This document shows positions 25,949 through 33,798 of a stretch of DNA of 33,798 bases, piece by piece (the first letter of the stretch is position 1; the number at the start of each line of letters is the position of its first letter). The DNA lies in contig CAMDKY010000020.1 of the NCBI GenBank assembly GCA_945901245.1, positions 1-33,798 of the forward strand. Reading direction: 5' to 3'. A model generated the notes under the pieces. The model made no database searches, had not been told where the DNA came from, and saw nothing but the letters and a program-made list of their open reading frames with translations. Both the position numbers and the translations under genes were made by a program. The DNA comes from Polynucleobacter meluiroseus. GTDB lineage: Bacteria; Pseudomonadota; Gammaproteobacteria; Burkholderiales; Burkholderiaceae.

Positions 25949-27824
25949 GCGTAATTCGCTTTTTGAAACCCTCAAGCAAGACATTAAACGGCTGCCCGGA
26001 TTGCCGGGGGTGTATCGCTTTTTTGACGAAGCGGATCAGATACTTTACGTGGGTAAAGCCCGCGACCTAAAAAAGCGAGTATCCAGCTATTTTCAACGAA
26101 CTGCATTATCACCGCGCATTGAGCGGATGGTGAGCCGAATTGCGCGCTATGAAACCACGGTAACGCGGACGGAGTCTGAGGCATTGATTCTGGAGAACAA
26201 CCTAATTAAAGAGTTGACGCCCCCTTTCAATATCTTGTTCCGTGACGATAAGTCCTACCCTTATGTGATGCTGACAGGGCATAATTTTCCGCGCCTGTCG
26301 TCATACCGCGGCAAAGTAGATCGGCGTAACCGCTATTTTGGCCCCTTCCCGAATTCATGGGCGGTACGCAATAGCGTGCAAATTCTGCAGAAAGTATTTC
26401 GCTTGCGAACCTGCGAAGACACCGTATTTAAAAATCGCACACGGCCCTGCTTGCTGCACCAAATTCACCGTTGTAGCGCGCCATGCGTTGGCATGCTTAC
26501 TGCCGGACAATATGCCAGTGACGTGAATCAAGCGACCCGATTTTTAGAAGGAGATCACGGTCAAGTTTTATCTGAGCTCGAACGTGAAATGCTACTCCAC
26601 AGCGACGCATTGGATTTTGAGATGGCCGCAGTGATTCGGGATCGGATTGCTGATTTGTCGAGCGTGCTGCAGCAACAGTCGATGGATACCGTTGCCGATG
26701 GTGAAGGGGATGTAGATATCCTGGCGGCAGCCGAACTGGAAGGCATGATTTGCGTCAATTTAGCAATGGTGCGCGGCGGGCGGCATTTAGGTGATCGCGC
26801 TTACTTTCCTAAAAATCTGCGTTCGGCAGCAGGCGAGTTGCCCAGCCCGGTTGAAATCCTGGATGCATTTATTCAGCAGCACTATTTGGATGGCGAAGCC
26901 AGTAATGCCAACCTCATACCGAGCGTAATTATTCTGAACCATGCGATTACATCCGGTGAGGAGCCTTCCCTTCTACAAGACAGCTTACATGCACAAGCAG
27001 GAAAAAAGATCACCTTTTTACATCAACCACAAGGCCAGCGCCGACATTGGCTTGGCATGGCCGAGGGGAATGCCAAAATTGCCTTAGCGAAGCGCTTGGT
27101 TGAGACCGGCGGCCAACTGGCGAAGGCGCGCGCCTTACTTGATGTCCTTGGCTTGGATGTAGAAAGCGTTGAGCAATTACGTGTGGAGTGCTTTGATATT
27201 AGCCACACATCGGGCGAAGCAACCCAAGCATCGTGTGTGGTGTACGCAAAAAATGAAATGCAATCAAGCGAGTACCGTCGCTTTAATATCAACGGCATTA
27301 CGCCGGGCGATGATTACGCAGCAATGCGGCAGGTATTGCAACGCCGCTATGCCAATTACCAAGAAATTCCCGCAGACAAAATGCCACAGCTCATTCTGAT
27401 TGATGGCGGTAAAGGCCAAGTTGAAATCGCCCGTCAAGTTTTCGCTGAGCTGGGTATGGATCTGGGCTTAATTGTGGGGGTTGCTAAAGGGGAGGCCCGG
27501 AAGGTTGGTCTCGAGTACTTGATCTTTGCCGATGGCCGACCATCACTCGAACTTGGGCGCGAGAGTGCGGCACTGATGCTGATTGCGCAAATACGGGATG
27601 AGGCACATCGCTTTGCCATTACCGGAATGCGGGCAAAGCGGGCAAAGGCACGCACAGTCTCGCGCCTTGAAGAGATTGAAGGCATCGGCGCAAAACGACG
27701 GCAAGCCTTGCTAGCCCGTTTTGGAGGGCTGCGTGGCGTCTCGAATGCCAGCATGGAAGAGCTGGCCACGGTAGACGGTATTTCCTTGACCTTAGCGGAG
27801 CAGATTTACCAGCAATTACATTAA
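25947..27824 (+). CDS. uvrC: Excinuclease ABC subunit C
   Basis: UvrC makes the dual incisions of nucleotide excision repair. The 625-residue protein has the N-terminal GIY-YIG nuclease ([29 protein letters not shown]), a UVR motif near residues 225-245, and an RNase H-like second nuclease with [10 protein letters not shown] (about residue 415). It ends with a helix-hairpin-helix pair ([13 protein letters not shown] and [12 protein letters not shown]). Its ATG shares bases with the earP ATG on the other strand, so its promoter must lie inside earP or the genes must have unusual leaders. pgsA follows after 32 nt, as in E. coli. Confidence 0.97.
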   Translation: MRNSLFETLKQDIKRLPGLPGVYRFFDEADQILYVGKARDLKKRVSSYFQRTALSPRIERMVSRIARYETTVTRTESEALILENNLIKELTPPFNILFRDDKSYPYVMLTGHNFPRLSSYRGKVDRRNRYFGPFPNSWAVRNSVQILQKVFRLRTCEDTVFKNRTRPCLLHQIHRCSAPCVGMLTAGQYASDVNQATRFLEGDHGQVLSELEREMLLHSDALDFEMAAVIRDRIADLSSVLQQQSMDTVADGEGDVDILAAAELEGMICVNLAMVRGGRHLGDRAYFPKNLRSAAGELPSPVEILDAFIQQHYLDGEASNANLIPSVIILNHAITSGEEPSLLQDSLHAQAGKKITFLHQPQGQRRHWLGMAEGNAKIALAKRLVETGGQLAKARALLDVLGLDVESVEQLRVECFDISHTSGEATQASCVVYAKNEMQSSEYRRFNINGITPGDDYAAMRQVLQRRYANYQEIPADKMPQLILIDGGKGQVEIARQVFAELGMDLGLIVGVAKGEARKVGLEYLIFADGRPSLELGRESAALMLIAQIRDEAHRFAITGMRAKRAKARTVSRLEEIEGIGAKRRQALLARFGGLRGVSNASMEELATVDGISLTLAEQIYQQLH

Positions 27825-27856
27825 GCAATACCAGCGCCTTCGGTTATCCTAGCGCC

Positions 27857-28432
27857 ATGCCGTTTAATCTTCCCATCGCCTTAACGTGGCTGCGCGTCGC
27901 AGCGATACCACTTTTGGTCACTATTTTTTATTTGCCTAGCAGCTGGCTCAGCATGCCGGAAAAAAATATGCTGGCCACCGGCTTATTTATTTTTGCAGCC
28001 GTCACCGATTGGCTCGACGGGTATTTGGCGCGTCGCATGAAACAAGAATCGGCATTTGGGCAATTTTTAGACCCGGTCGCCGATAAATTGATTGTTGCTG
28101 CCGCTTTGTTGGTACTACTAAATTTAGATCGAGTACAAGTATGGGTTGCGCTTGTCATTATCGGCCGCGAAATTACCATCTCTGCACTACGGGAGTGGAT
28201 GGCGCAAGTGGGTGCCAGTAAAAGCGTGGCAGTGCATATGGTTGGTAAATTGAAAACCACCGCGCAACTCGTTGCCATTCCATTTCTTTTATTTAATGGC
28301 ACGCTCTTTGGTTGGCTCAATGCCGCTTTAATTGGGACATGGTTAATTTGGATTGCGGCCTTCTTAACCCTATGGTCCATGTTCTATTATTTAAAAAAGG
28401 CTCTACCCCAATTGCTTGGCAAGTCGGACTAG
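27857..28432 (+). CDS. pgsA: CDP-diacylglycerol-glycerol-3-phosphate 3-phosphatidyltransferase
   Basis: PgsA makes phosphatidylglycerol phosphate, the committed step to anionic phospholipids, in the inner membrane. The 191-residue protein has the CDP-alcohol phosphotransferase motif DG-x2-AR-x8-G-x3-D-x3-D in DGYLARRMKQESAFG and QFLDPVADK, with several hydrophobic segments. The order uvrC-pgsA-tRNA-Gly-tRNA-Cys is the same as in E. coli. Confidence 0.95.
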   Translation: MPFNLPIALTWLRVAAIPLLVTIFYLPSSWLSMPEKNMLATGLFIFAAVTDWLDGYLARRMKQESAFGQFLDPVADKLIVAAALLVLLNLDRVQVWVALVIIGREITISALREWMAQVGASKSVAVHMVGKLKTTAQLVAIPFLLFNGTLFGWLNAALIGTWLIWIAAFLTLWSMFYYLKKALPQLLGKSD

Positions 28433-28507
28433 AGCCTTGATTGCATTAGACACAAAGGGTGTAAATTTCATAATGGGCAATAAATACGGCGTAGAGCTCA
28501 ATAGTTT

Positions 28508-28515
28508 GCTAAACT
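28508..28515 (+). promoter_or_regulatory. Candidate -10 for the tRNA-Gly gene
   Basis: TGCTAAACT, an extended -10 form, ends 13 nt before the mature tRNA 5' end, which gives a short leader typical of tRNA genes. No convincing -35. Confidence 0.35.
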
Positions 28516-28528
28516 GTTGCCCTGTTAT

Positions 28529-28604
28529 GCGGGAATAGCTCAGCTGGTAGAGCGATACCTTGCCAAGGTATAGGTCGGGAGTTCGAACCTCCTTTCCCGC
28601 TCCA
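28529..28604 (+). tRNA. tRNA-Gly (anticodon GCC)
   Basis: The acceptor stem GCGGGAA pairs with TTCCCGC, followed by T and an encoded CCA. The D-loop is AGCTGGTAGA, the anticodon loop TTGCCAA (anticodon 28562-28564), and the T-loop TTCGAAC. It is 76 nt including CCA, with full cloverleaf complementarity. Confidence 0.97.
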
Positions 28605-28610
28605 AGTTCG

Positions 28611-28643
28611 ATGGGAAGCCCTGAAAAGCTTCCCATTTTGTTT
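28611..28643 (+). terminator. Terminator-like hairpin between the two tRNA genes
   Basis: ATGGGAAGC (28611-28619) pairs perfectly with GCTTCCCAT (28628-28636) around an 8-base loop, followed by TTTTGTTT. It has the form of an intrinsic terminator yet lies between tRNA-Gly and tRNA-Cys. Confidence 0.6.
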
Positions 28644-28653
28644 CAAAGTATGT

Positions 28654-28727
28654 GGCGCGTTGGCCGAGTGGTTAGGCAGGAGCCTGCAAAGCTTCGTACG
28701 GGGGTTCGATTCCCTCACGCGCCTCCA
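28654..28727 (+). tRNA. tRNA-Cys (anticodon GCA)
   Basis: The acceptor GGCGCGT pairs with ACGCGCC. The discriminator is T (U73, the cysteine identity base) and CCA is encoded. The anticodon loop CTGCAAA (anticodon 28686-28688) has a 5-bp stem with one G-U pair, and the T-loop is TTCGATT. It is 74 nt including CCA. The tRNA-Leu that follows in E. coli is absent. Confidence 0.96.
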
Positions 28728-28753
28728 GTGCTTATAACAGGCCCCATTACCTA

Positions 28754-28781
28754 TTGACCTGCGGCTTGCTTACCCTACAAT
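28754..28781 (+). promoter_or_regulatory. Promoter upstream of lipoprotein gene
   Basis: TTGACC (28754-28759) and TACAAT (28776-28781) are separated by 16 nt, 38 nt before the lipoprotein ATG. Good sigma-70-type match. Confidence 0.55.
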
Positions 28782-28819
28782 GTGGTTACTGCTGATTTCA
28801 CTAAACAGACGCTTTAATC

Positions 28820-29290
28820 ATGACAAAAACGCCCAAATTCAAAAGTAACGCTGCTGCAGCTATTGCAATGAGCTTCCTGTTGTTACTAGGCGGCTGCGCT
28901 ACCTCAGGCGACTCTCCTACAGGCACGCCCGAAGAAGTAAATCAAATTCAAGCGCAGCTTTTGGGTGACATGCCTCTACCAGCAGGCGCTCGCATTATGG
29001 GTACCGATTCTTTAATTATTGGCCGTGGTGATAATTGGGTAGGTCGTGTTGTTCTCAATGGCCTACAAAGCCCGACCGATATTTACGCTTTTTTTCAGTC
29101 GGAGTATCCCAAGTCGGGGTGGACTACCGTGACCGCAGTTAAATCGAAAACCAGTATTTTGGTGTTTACCAAGGGCGATCGAACCTCGACGGTTGAAATC
29201 AATGAAGGCTCATTAACGGGGCCGAAGTCCATCATCATCATTACCGCTTCGCCAAAAAATGCCAATGTCATTGCGCCAAGCAAGCGCTAA
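28820..29290 (+). CDS. Putative outer-membrane lipoprotein of unknown function
   Basis: The 156-residue product has a lipoprotein signal peptide: basic start, hydrophobic core AIAMSFLLLL and lipobox LLGGC with lipidated Cys26. Ala at +2 predicts sorting to the outer membrane. The mature part is an alpha/beta domain of about 115 residues (MPLPAGARIMG, YAFFQSEYPKSGW, ILVFTKGDRTSTVEI) that I cannot assign to a named family. The pattern of a short helix after a strand, with a GW near the middle, recalls small periplasmic domains but nothing diagnostic. It has its own promoter and converges with lexA, with 17 nt between stops. Confidence 0.8.
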   Translation: MTKTPKFKSNAAAAIAMSFLLLLGGCATSGDSPTGTPEEVNQIQAQLLGDMPLPAGARIMGTDSLIIGRGDNWVGRVVLNGLQSPTDIYAFFQSEYPKSGWTTVTAVKSKTSILVFTKGDRTSTVEINEGSLTGPKSIIIITASPKNANVIAPSKR

Positions 29291-29307
29291 AGGGTAAAGC
29301 AGTTTTC

Positions 29308-30015
29308 TTAAAGGCCGTTCGCTCGAATCAAGCCAACGGCTTGTCCCTCGACCGCGAAATTCGATTGCCTTGCATCTACAGTGATGTTTTTAAAATCTGG
29401 GTTCTCGGCCTGTAACTCAATCACCATGCCATTACTGCCTTTTTTCTGTAGCCAGCGTTTAACAGTGACTTCATCATCAATGCGAGCCACCACAATATCG
29501 CCGTTACGTACTTCCGTTGTCTTGTGCACGGCCAAGTAGTCACCGTCCAAAATACCAGCGTCGCGCATGCTCATGCCTTTTACTTTAAGCAAGTAATCCG
29601 CTCCTTTGCTAAACAAGCTGGGATCGATCGGCACGTGTTTTTCAATGTGCTCCACTGCCATGATGGGCGATCCCGCTGCAACGCGCCCGATTAATGGAAG
29701 TGTGAGCTGCTGTAGCGCCCCAGACGGCAGGGACATTTGCTGTGATCGGCCAAACTGAAAGGCTTGATTTTGTTGCTGCGCAATCCGGATGCCGCGCGAT
29801 GTTCCTGGCGTTAGTTCGACATATCCTTTGCGAGCGAGGGCCCGTAAATGCTCCTCTGCAGCGTTGGCAGATGCAAATCCGAGTCGGGTAGCGATTTCAG
29901 CGCGGGTTGGCGGCAAACCACTTTCGTGAATGGCAGACGTAATCAAGGCCAAGATCTCGGCCTGGCGGGGTGTTAATTTGGGTAAATCGAGCAATTCAGC
30001 TGTGTTTATGTCCAT
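29308..30015 (-). CDS. lexA: SOS repressor LexA
   Basis: LexA represses the SOS regulon and self-cleaves when RecA filaments form. The 235-residue protein has an N-terminal winged helix (about residues 13-76, with [13 protein letters not shown]). The cleavage site is Ala114-Gly115 in GRVAAGSP, with the catalytic Ser149 (KGMSMRDAG) and Lys186 (EVTVKRW), spaced 37 apart as in E. coli. The linker and N-terminus are longer than in the 202-residue E. coli protein. No ribosome binding site precedes the ATG, and the promoter position suggests a leaderless mRNA. A perfect LexA box directly adjoins the start codon, so the gene is autoregulated. Confidence 0.96.
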   Translation of the reverse strand: MDINTAELLDLPKLTPRQAEILALITSAIHESGLPPTRAEIATRLGFASANAAEEHLRALARKGYVELTPGTSRGIRIAQQQNQAFQFGRSQQMSLPSGALQQLTLPLIGRVAAGSPIMAVEHIEKHVPIDPSLFSKGADYLLKVKGMSMRDAGILDGDYLAVHKTTEVRNGDIVVARIDDEVTVKRWLQKKGSNGMVIELQAENPDFKNITVDARQSNFAVEGQAVGLIRANGL

Positions 30016-30016
30016 G

Positions 30017-30032
30017 CTGTGATTGTATACAG
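30017..30032. promoter_or_regulatory. LexA (SOS) box
   Basis: CTGT-GATTGTAT-ACAG is a perfect CTGT-N8-ACAG operator, 2 bp upstream of the lexA start codon. It covers the lexA -10 box and lies 30 bp before the divergent asparaginase start, so it could affect both. Confidence 0.85.
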
Positions 30033-30049
30033 TATTTCTGTTATTTCAA
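30022..30049 (-). promoter_or_regulatory. lexA promoter (predicted leaderless)
   Basis: On the minus strand TTGAAA (30049-30044) and TACAAT (30027-30022) are separated by 16 nt. The +1 position expected from this -10 falls on the A of the lexA ATG. Confidence 0.55.
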
Positions 30050-30062
30050 GAAGTTTTGTTAA

Positions 30063-31130
30063 ATGGATAATGGGCTCATGAAATCCCCTAATCAGCACAT
30101 TTTGGTTATTGGCATGGGCGGCACGATTGCCGGTCTTGCCAAAGATCCAGAAAATCCATCCGCCTACCGTGCCGGCCAGATAGCCCTTGAAAACCTTATT
30201 CAGACAGTGCAGCCCGGTACTGGAGTTGCGCAGGGTGAAATCCGTACATTGCAGCTTGCCAACATCGACAGCCGAGATTTGAGTGAGGCCCTACTAACCC
30301 AGCTAGGCTTTGCAGTGCGGGTAGCGCTGGATAACCCAGATGTTCTTGGGATAGTAGTCACCCACGGTACCGACACCATCGAGGAGACGGGGCTCTTTTT
30401 GGATGCCGTTTGCAGCAAGCAAGCTGAGCGCCTAGGCAAACGCGTTATTTTGACCGGGGCAATGCTGCCATCGAACCACCCCCAAGCGGATGGCCCACTC
30501 AATCTGCAAGCTGCCCTTCATTGGGCTCAAATGGATCTGGAAACGTGCCCAGCCGTTGTCTTTGCCATCTTTGCGGGTCGGGTCTGTTTGGCTCGCGACC
30601 TGGCTAAGCGCCATACGAGCGAGCTCAATGCACCATTGCGCGATGCACCCAGCAGCCCGGTTCATTTGATTAACCCCTCGTGGTTATCACGGATTCGGCG
30701 AATTCAGGCAGATTCGGGCCCGGATATAGCTATTCCACCGGAAGACGCTTGGCCTTGGGTGGAGATCTTAACTAGTCATGCTGGCGCTAGGCCAGAAACA
30801 GTGTTGCATTGGCAAAACCAAGCAATTCAGGGGCTGGTCATTGCGGGTACGGGTATGGGCGGTGTCCATAGCGCTTGGCATAAACCCCTGCAGGCTATCG
30901 CTGAGAAGGGGGTGGCAATCGTCAAAGCTTCTCGCGTGGGTGCAGGGCATGTTCATCTTCATCTGCCAGAAACGGATCCCGCGGGCTGGGTGGCTGCAGG
31001 CAGCCTAACCGCCTCCAAAGCCAGAATTGCCTTGCAATTGGCCTTATATGCCGCCACAGAAGCCAAGCAGGGCGGTAAATCCATGACTTGGCAGGATTTT
31101 TTTGCTAGAATCGCAGTCTTGCCTGAATAA
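30063..31130 (+). CDS. L-asparaginase family protein
   Basis: This enzyme family hydrolyses asparagine to aspartate and ammonia. The 355-residue product has the first catalytic Thr in GMGGTIAGLA (Thr21) and the second pair in VVTHGTDTIEETG (Thr103, Asp104). The Lys normally found after the TGAM motif region is not verified by eye; the sequence there is LTGAMLPSNHPQADGP. No signal peptide is visible, so it is probably cytoplasmic. The ATG at 30063 is used; 30078 is an alternative that removes five residues. The LexA box lies just upstream. The extended -10 promoter of the rpsF operon is inside its 3' end. Confidence 0.88.
   Translation: MDNGLMKSPNQHILVIGMGGTIAGLAKDPENPSAYRAGQIALENLIQTVQPGTGVAQGEIRTLQLANIDSRDLSEALLTQLGFAVRVALDNPDVLGIVVTHGTDTIEETGLFLDAVCSKQAERLGKRVILTGAMLPSNHPQADGPLNLQAALHWAQMDLETCPAVVFAIFAGRVCLARDLAKRHTSELNAPLRDAPSSPVHLINPSWLSRIRRIQADSGPDIAIPPEDAWPWVEILTSHAGARPETVLHWQNQAIQGLVIAGTGMGGVHSAWHKPLQAIAEKGVAIVKASRVGAGHVHLHLPETDPAGWVAAGSLTASKARIALQLALYAATEAKQGGKSMTWQDFFARIAVLPE
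31103..31111 (+). promoter_or_regulatory. Candidate rpsF operon promoter
   Basis: TGCTAGAAT, an extended -10 element, lies within the last codons of the asparaginase gene and would give an rpsF leader of about 130 nt. No good -35 (TTGGCA is too close). The leader ends with TAAGGAG before the rpsF ATG. Confidence 0.4.
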
Positions 31131-31249
31131 AGCAATACAAGGTAATTCCTGTTTTTACAATTTGTTTTCACCCTTGCTGCACTGGTTTTCAAATCAACAC
31201 CATCTGATTTGGATGACGCCCAGGTAGCTTTACCCTTAAGGAGTGTTAG

Positions 31250-31624
31250 ATGCGTCATTATGAAATCGTTTTTATCGTCCATCCGGACCAAAGCGAGCAA
31301 GTGCCCGCGATGATTGATCGTTACAAAGCCGTATTGGCTACCAGTGGCGGCAAAGTTCATCGCATTGAAGATTGGGGTCGTCGTCAGATGGCTTACATGA
31401 TCGACAAGTTGGCCAAAGCCCACTACGTTTGCATGAATATCGAGTGTGACCAGAAGACTCTGGAAGAGCTTGAGCATGCGTTCAAATTCAATGATGCTGT
31501 TTTGCGTCACCTCATCATTAAGATGAAGAAGGCCGAGTCTGAGCCATCGATCATGATGAAAGAAGTGCAGCGCGAAGAAGCCCGCAAACAAGCCCAAACC
31601 GACGCACCTGTTGCAACGGCCTAA
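31250..31624 (+). CDS. rpsF: 30S ribosomal protein S6
   Basis: S6 binds S18 on the 30S platform. The 124-residue protein opens [21 protein letters not shown], the family start, has the [10 protein letters not shown] segment, and ends with a charged tail of about 25 residues. A strong TAAGGAG lies 7 nt before the ATG. It heads rpsF-priB-rpsR-rplI-dnaB. Confidence 0.98.
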   Translation: MRHYEIVFIVHPDQSEQVPAMIDRYKAVLATSGGKVHRIEDWGRRQMAYMIDKLAKAHYVCMNIECDQKTLEELEHAFKFNDAVLRHLIIKMKKAESEPSIMMKEVQREEARKQAQTDAPVATA

Positions 31625-31674
31625 GCATTTTTGAAGAGAGACTCGGAGGCGATAGAGCGTAAACCAGTGGCGGA

Positions 31675-31974
31675 ATGGCGTTGAATCAATTCACCCTAAC
31701 TGCTGCCTTGGTATCCAAAGACGCAATTCGATTTACCCCAGCCGGTTTACCCGTTGTTTATTGCCAGCTTGATTATGTTGGCGAAGTGATGGAAGTAGAG
31801 CGGCCCAGGAAAATCCAAATGAGCGTGGAAGCCATTGCAATTGGCCCTGTACATCAGGTGCTAGCGCAAATGGATTTAGGAACCCAGGCAGTATTTACCG
31901 GATTCATGGCCCCCAAAACAATACGCAACCCGCGCTTAGTCTTTCATATAAACCACATTCAATTACAAAGTTAA
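31675..31974 (+). CDS. priB: Primosomal replication protein N (PriB)
   Basis: PriB is a single-stranded-DNA-binding OB-fold protein of the PriA restart primosome. The 99-residue product, with [20 protein letters not shown] and a [13 protein letters not shown] segment, matches the beta- and gammaproteobacterial family. It lies between rpsF and rpsR as in E. coli, which supports the call. The Shine-Dalgarno site is weak; GGAGG lies about 25 nt upstream. Confidence 0.93.
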   Translation: MALNQFTLTAALVSKDAIRFTPAGLPVVYCQLDYVGEVMEVERPRKIQMSVEAIAIGPVHQVLAQMDLGTQAVFTGFMAPKTIRNPRLVFHINHIQLQS

Positions 31975-31988
31975 AAGAGGAAATCACC

Positions 31989-32261
31989 ATGGCGTTTGGA
32001 AAGAAACCCGATTTCAAAAAGAAGCCCGCGCAAAACCCATTGTTTAAGCGCAAGCGTTATTGCCGTTTCACCGTTGGCGGAGTTGAGCAGATTGACTACA
32101 AAGATGTTGATACATTAAAAGATTTCATTGGCGAGAACGCCAAGATCACGCCAGCGCGTTTGACTGGTACAAAAGCGAAATTTCAGCGTCAGCTGGATAC
32201 CGCAATTAAGCGTGCGCGCTATTTGGCTTTATTGCCATTCTCCGATCAACACAAGAAATAA
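31989..32261 (+). CDS. rpsR: 30S ribosomal protein S18
   Basis: S18 pairs with S6 on the small subunit. The 90-residue basic protein has KRKRYCRFT (about residues 21-29), the [12 protein letters not shown] core, and [17 protein letters not shown], all conserved. AAGAGG lies just before the ATG. It lies 14 nt after priB. Confidence 0.98.
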   Translation: MAFGKKPDFKKKPAQNPLFKRKRYCRFTVGGVEQIDYKDVDTLKDFIGENAKITPARLTGTKAKFQRQLDTAIKRARYLALLPFSDQHKK

Positions 32262-32274
32262 TTAGGAGCCCTCA

Positions 32275-32727
32275 ATGCAAATTATCCTTTTAGAAAAAGT
32301 TATCAATCTGGGCAACCTAGGTGACGTTGTTCGCGTTAAAGACGGTTACGCTCGCAACTTCTTAATTCCACAACGCAAAGCCCGCCGCGCTACTGAAGCA
32401 GCGATTGCTGACTTTGCTACGCGCCGTGCTGAGCTCGAGAAAGTGGCTGCTGAAAAATTAGCGGCTGCTCAAGCGATTGGTCAAAAGCTGACTGGTCTGG
32501 TATTAGAAATCGGTCAAAAGGCCGGTGTTGATGGTCGTTTGTTTGGTTCTGTAACCAACCACGACATCGCCGATGCTATGAAAGCCAAAGGCTTTGTGAT
32601 TGAGAAAGCTGCTGTCCGGATGCCTACTGGCCCATTGAAAATGGTTGGTGATCATCCAGTAGCAGTGGCAGTGCACACCGATGTCATAGTCGATATCAAC
32701 ATTCGTGTTGTTGGTGAGCAGGCCTAA
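32275..32727 (+). CDS. rplI: 50S ribosomal protein L9
   Basis: L9 is an elongated protein at the base of the L1 stalk that limits frameshifting. The 150-residue product has the N-terminal domain [21 protein letters not shown] with [12 protein letters not shown], a long central helix (about residues 42-75) and a C-terminal domain. The ATG follows TTAGGAG. The gap to rpsR is 13 nt. Confidence 0.98.
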   Translation: MQIILLEKVINLGNLGDVVRVKDGYARNFLIPQRKARRATEAAIADFATRRAELEKVAAEKLAAAQAIGQKLTGLVLEIGQKAGVDGRLFGSVTNHDIADAMKAKGFVIEKAAVRMPTGPLKMVGDHPVAVAVHTDVIVDINIRVVGEQA

Positions 32728-32746
32728 GTTTTAATCGAGTCGCCTC

Positions 32747-33798
32747 ATGGCTGATCAACGTCCCCGTTCCGTTACGCTAAATCCTGGCATGGCGGGACCT
32801 GGGGATGCAGCCGTGCAGGCCCTCAAAGTCCCTCCCCATTCAGTAGAGGCTGAGCAATCCCTGCTTGGCGGATTACTACTGGATAACACGGCTTGGGATC
32901 GCCTGGGTGCAGCGCTTATGGACAGGGATTTTTACCGTCCTGAGCACGCCTTAATTTATAAAGTCATTCAGCGCCTAGTAGGGGATAACCATCCAGCCGA
33001 CGTCATTACGGTTCATGAAGCCATTAAATCCGAGCAGGGTGGCGATTTAGTCGGCATTGATTACCTCAACTCATTGGCGCAAAGCACCCCCAGTGCTGCC
33101 AATATCAAAGGATATGCTGAGATTGTGCGCGATCGCAGTATTCTGCGCCGCTTAATTGAGGTATCAGACAATATTGCGAGCTCGGCCTTTGTGCCCGAAG
33201 GGCGTTCTGTACGAACGCTGCTTGATGAGGCCGAATCCCGCATTTTACAGATTGGTGAAGAAGGTAACCGCAAAGCCGATTACCTTGAAATCGAACCCCT
33301 GCTGCGCGAAGTCGTCGCGCGCATGGATGAGCTATTCAATCGTCAAGGTGGCAGTGAAATTACTGGTATTGCAACTGGTTTTATCGACCTCGATAAACAA
33401 ACCAGTGGTTTGCAAAAGGGTGATTTAGTGATTGTGGCTGGAAGACCCTCGATGGGGAAAACATCACTGGCATTAAACATTGCAGAGCACGTTGCCCTGG
33501 TAGAGGGTCTACCCGTAGTGGTGTTCTCCATGGAGATGTCGGGATCACAACTGGCATCCCGTTTACTGGGATCCGTTGGGCGCGTTGATCAATCCAGAAT
33601 GCGTACTGGCAAACTCAATGACGATGAGTGGCCGCGCGTAACGGATGCGATTGCACGCCTAAGTAATACCCAAATATTGATTGATGAAACTGGATCGCTT
33701 TCTAGTTTAGAGTTGCGTGCACGAGCACGGCGCATTGCCCGTAATTTTGGCGGCACACTGGGCTTAGTGGTGATCGATTACTTGCAGCTGATGAGCGG
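32747..33798 (+). CDS. dnaB: Replicative DNA helicase DnaB, N-terminal part (runs off right edge)
   Basis: DnaB is the hexameric 5'-3' replicative helicase. The 350 residues present include the N-terminal DnaG-interacting domain (PPHSVEAEQSLLGGLLLDN at about 28-46), the linker, and most of the RecA-like ATPase domain with Walker A GRPSMGKTS and the Walker B region VVIDYLQLM at the very end. The missing C-terminus would be about 110 residues. No intein is seen so far. It lies 19 nt after rplI, the order also seen in other betaproteobacteria. Confidence 0.97.
   Translation, partial: MADQRPRSVTLNPGMAGPGDAAVQALKVPPHSVEAEQSLLGGLLLDNTAWDRLGAALMDRDFYRPEHALIYKVIQRLVGDNHPADVITVHEAIKSEQGGDLVGIDYLNSLAQSTPSAANIKGYAEIVRDRSILRRLIEVSDNIASSAFVPEGRSVRTLLDEAESRILQIGEEGNRKADYLEIEPLLREVVARMDELFNRQGGSEITGIATGFIDLDKQTSGLQKGDLVIVAGRPSMGKTSLALNIAEHVALVEGLPVVVFSMEMSGSQLASRLLGSVGRVDQSRMRTGKLNDDEWPRVTDAIARLSNTQILIDETGSLSSLELRARARRIARNFGGTLGLVVIDYLQLMS

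Noticed and set aside
25949..25984. 12-residue N-terminal extension of EarP
   Set aside because: Known EarP proteins begin close to the DIFCxxxDNYGD motif; the ATG at 25948 fits and the extension is only the frame running into uvrC.
28403..28757. Frames on both strands across the tRNA genes
   Set aside because: They are typical spurious frames over tRNA sequence; the cloverleafs explain the DNA.
30959..31597. 212-codon minus-strand frame opposite the asparaginase 3' end and rpsF
   Set aside because: Antisense to two clear genes and their promoter/leader; no family features.
1..33798. CRISPR array, insertion sequence, integron, prophage or attachment site
   Set aside because: No regularly spaced repeats, transposase, integrase or flanking direct repeats seen. 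The two tRNA genes show no duplicated 3' ends that would mark an integration.

Overview
The window reads as a chromosomal housekeeping segment of a betaproteobacterium of order Burkholderiales, most like a small-genome Burkholderiaceae such as Polynucleobacter. This is an inference from gene order (yceD-rpmF-plsX-fabHDG-acpP-fabF, then mucD-lepA-lepB-rnc-era-recO-pdxJ-acpS-nagZ, then efp-earP and uvrC-pgsA-tRNA), from an EF-P with Arg at the modified position beside its rhamnosyltransferase EarP, and from tight packing with roughly balanced base composition. No name is readable from the sequence, and no database search was possible. I see no transposase, prophage, CRISPR array, integrase or replication origin.

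Layout. 1-691 (-): N-terminal part of moaA, running off the left edge. 763-3444 (-): rne (RNase E), with a leader of about 366 nt; the divergent promoters of rne and rluC touch near 3840. 3894-6639 (+): rluC, a HAD phosphatase and a short SppA-type peptidase, nearly contiguous. 6643-8030 (-): a TP-methylase of the RsmI family overlapping a Maf/YceF pyrophosphatase. 8063-14340 (+): yceD, rpmF and the fatty acid synthesis cluster plsX-fabH-fabD-fabG-acpP-fabF. 14387-23438 (+): mucD, lepA, lepB, rnc, era, recO, pdxJ, acpS, nagZ (protein quality control, translation, export, RNA processing, ribosome assembly, repair, B6 synthesis, ACP activation and wall recycling).

23492-24179 (+): the one accessory-looking item, a two-gene DUF4160/DUF2442 module resembling a toxin-antitoxin pair. 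It has its own promoter, an 18-bp near-palindrome abutting the -10 box and an 8-nt gene overlap. 24233-25948 (-): efp and earP. 25947-28432 (+): uvrC and pgsA, followed by tRNA-Gly(GCC) and tRNA-Cys(GCA). 28820-29290 (+): an unassigned lipoprotein. 29308-30015 (-): lexA with a perfect SOS box. 30063-31130 (+): an asparaginase. 31250-33798 (+): rpsF-priB-rpsR-rplI and the first 350 codons of dnaB.

The only stretch of more than 300 bases without a gene is 3445-3893, which holds the rne leader and the rne/rluC promoters. No clearly new large system is present. The best second-look items are the DUF4160/DUF2442 module with its candidate operator, the structured rne leader, the earP/uvrC start codons that share one CATG, the apparently leaderless lexA promoter, the missing rpoE-rse genes between fabF and mucD, and a terminator-like hairpin between two tRNA genes.
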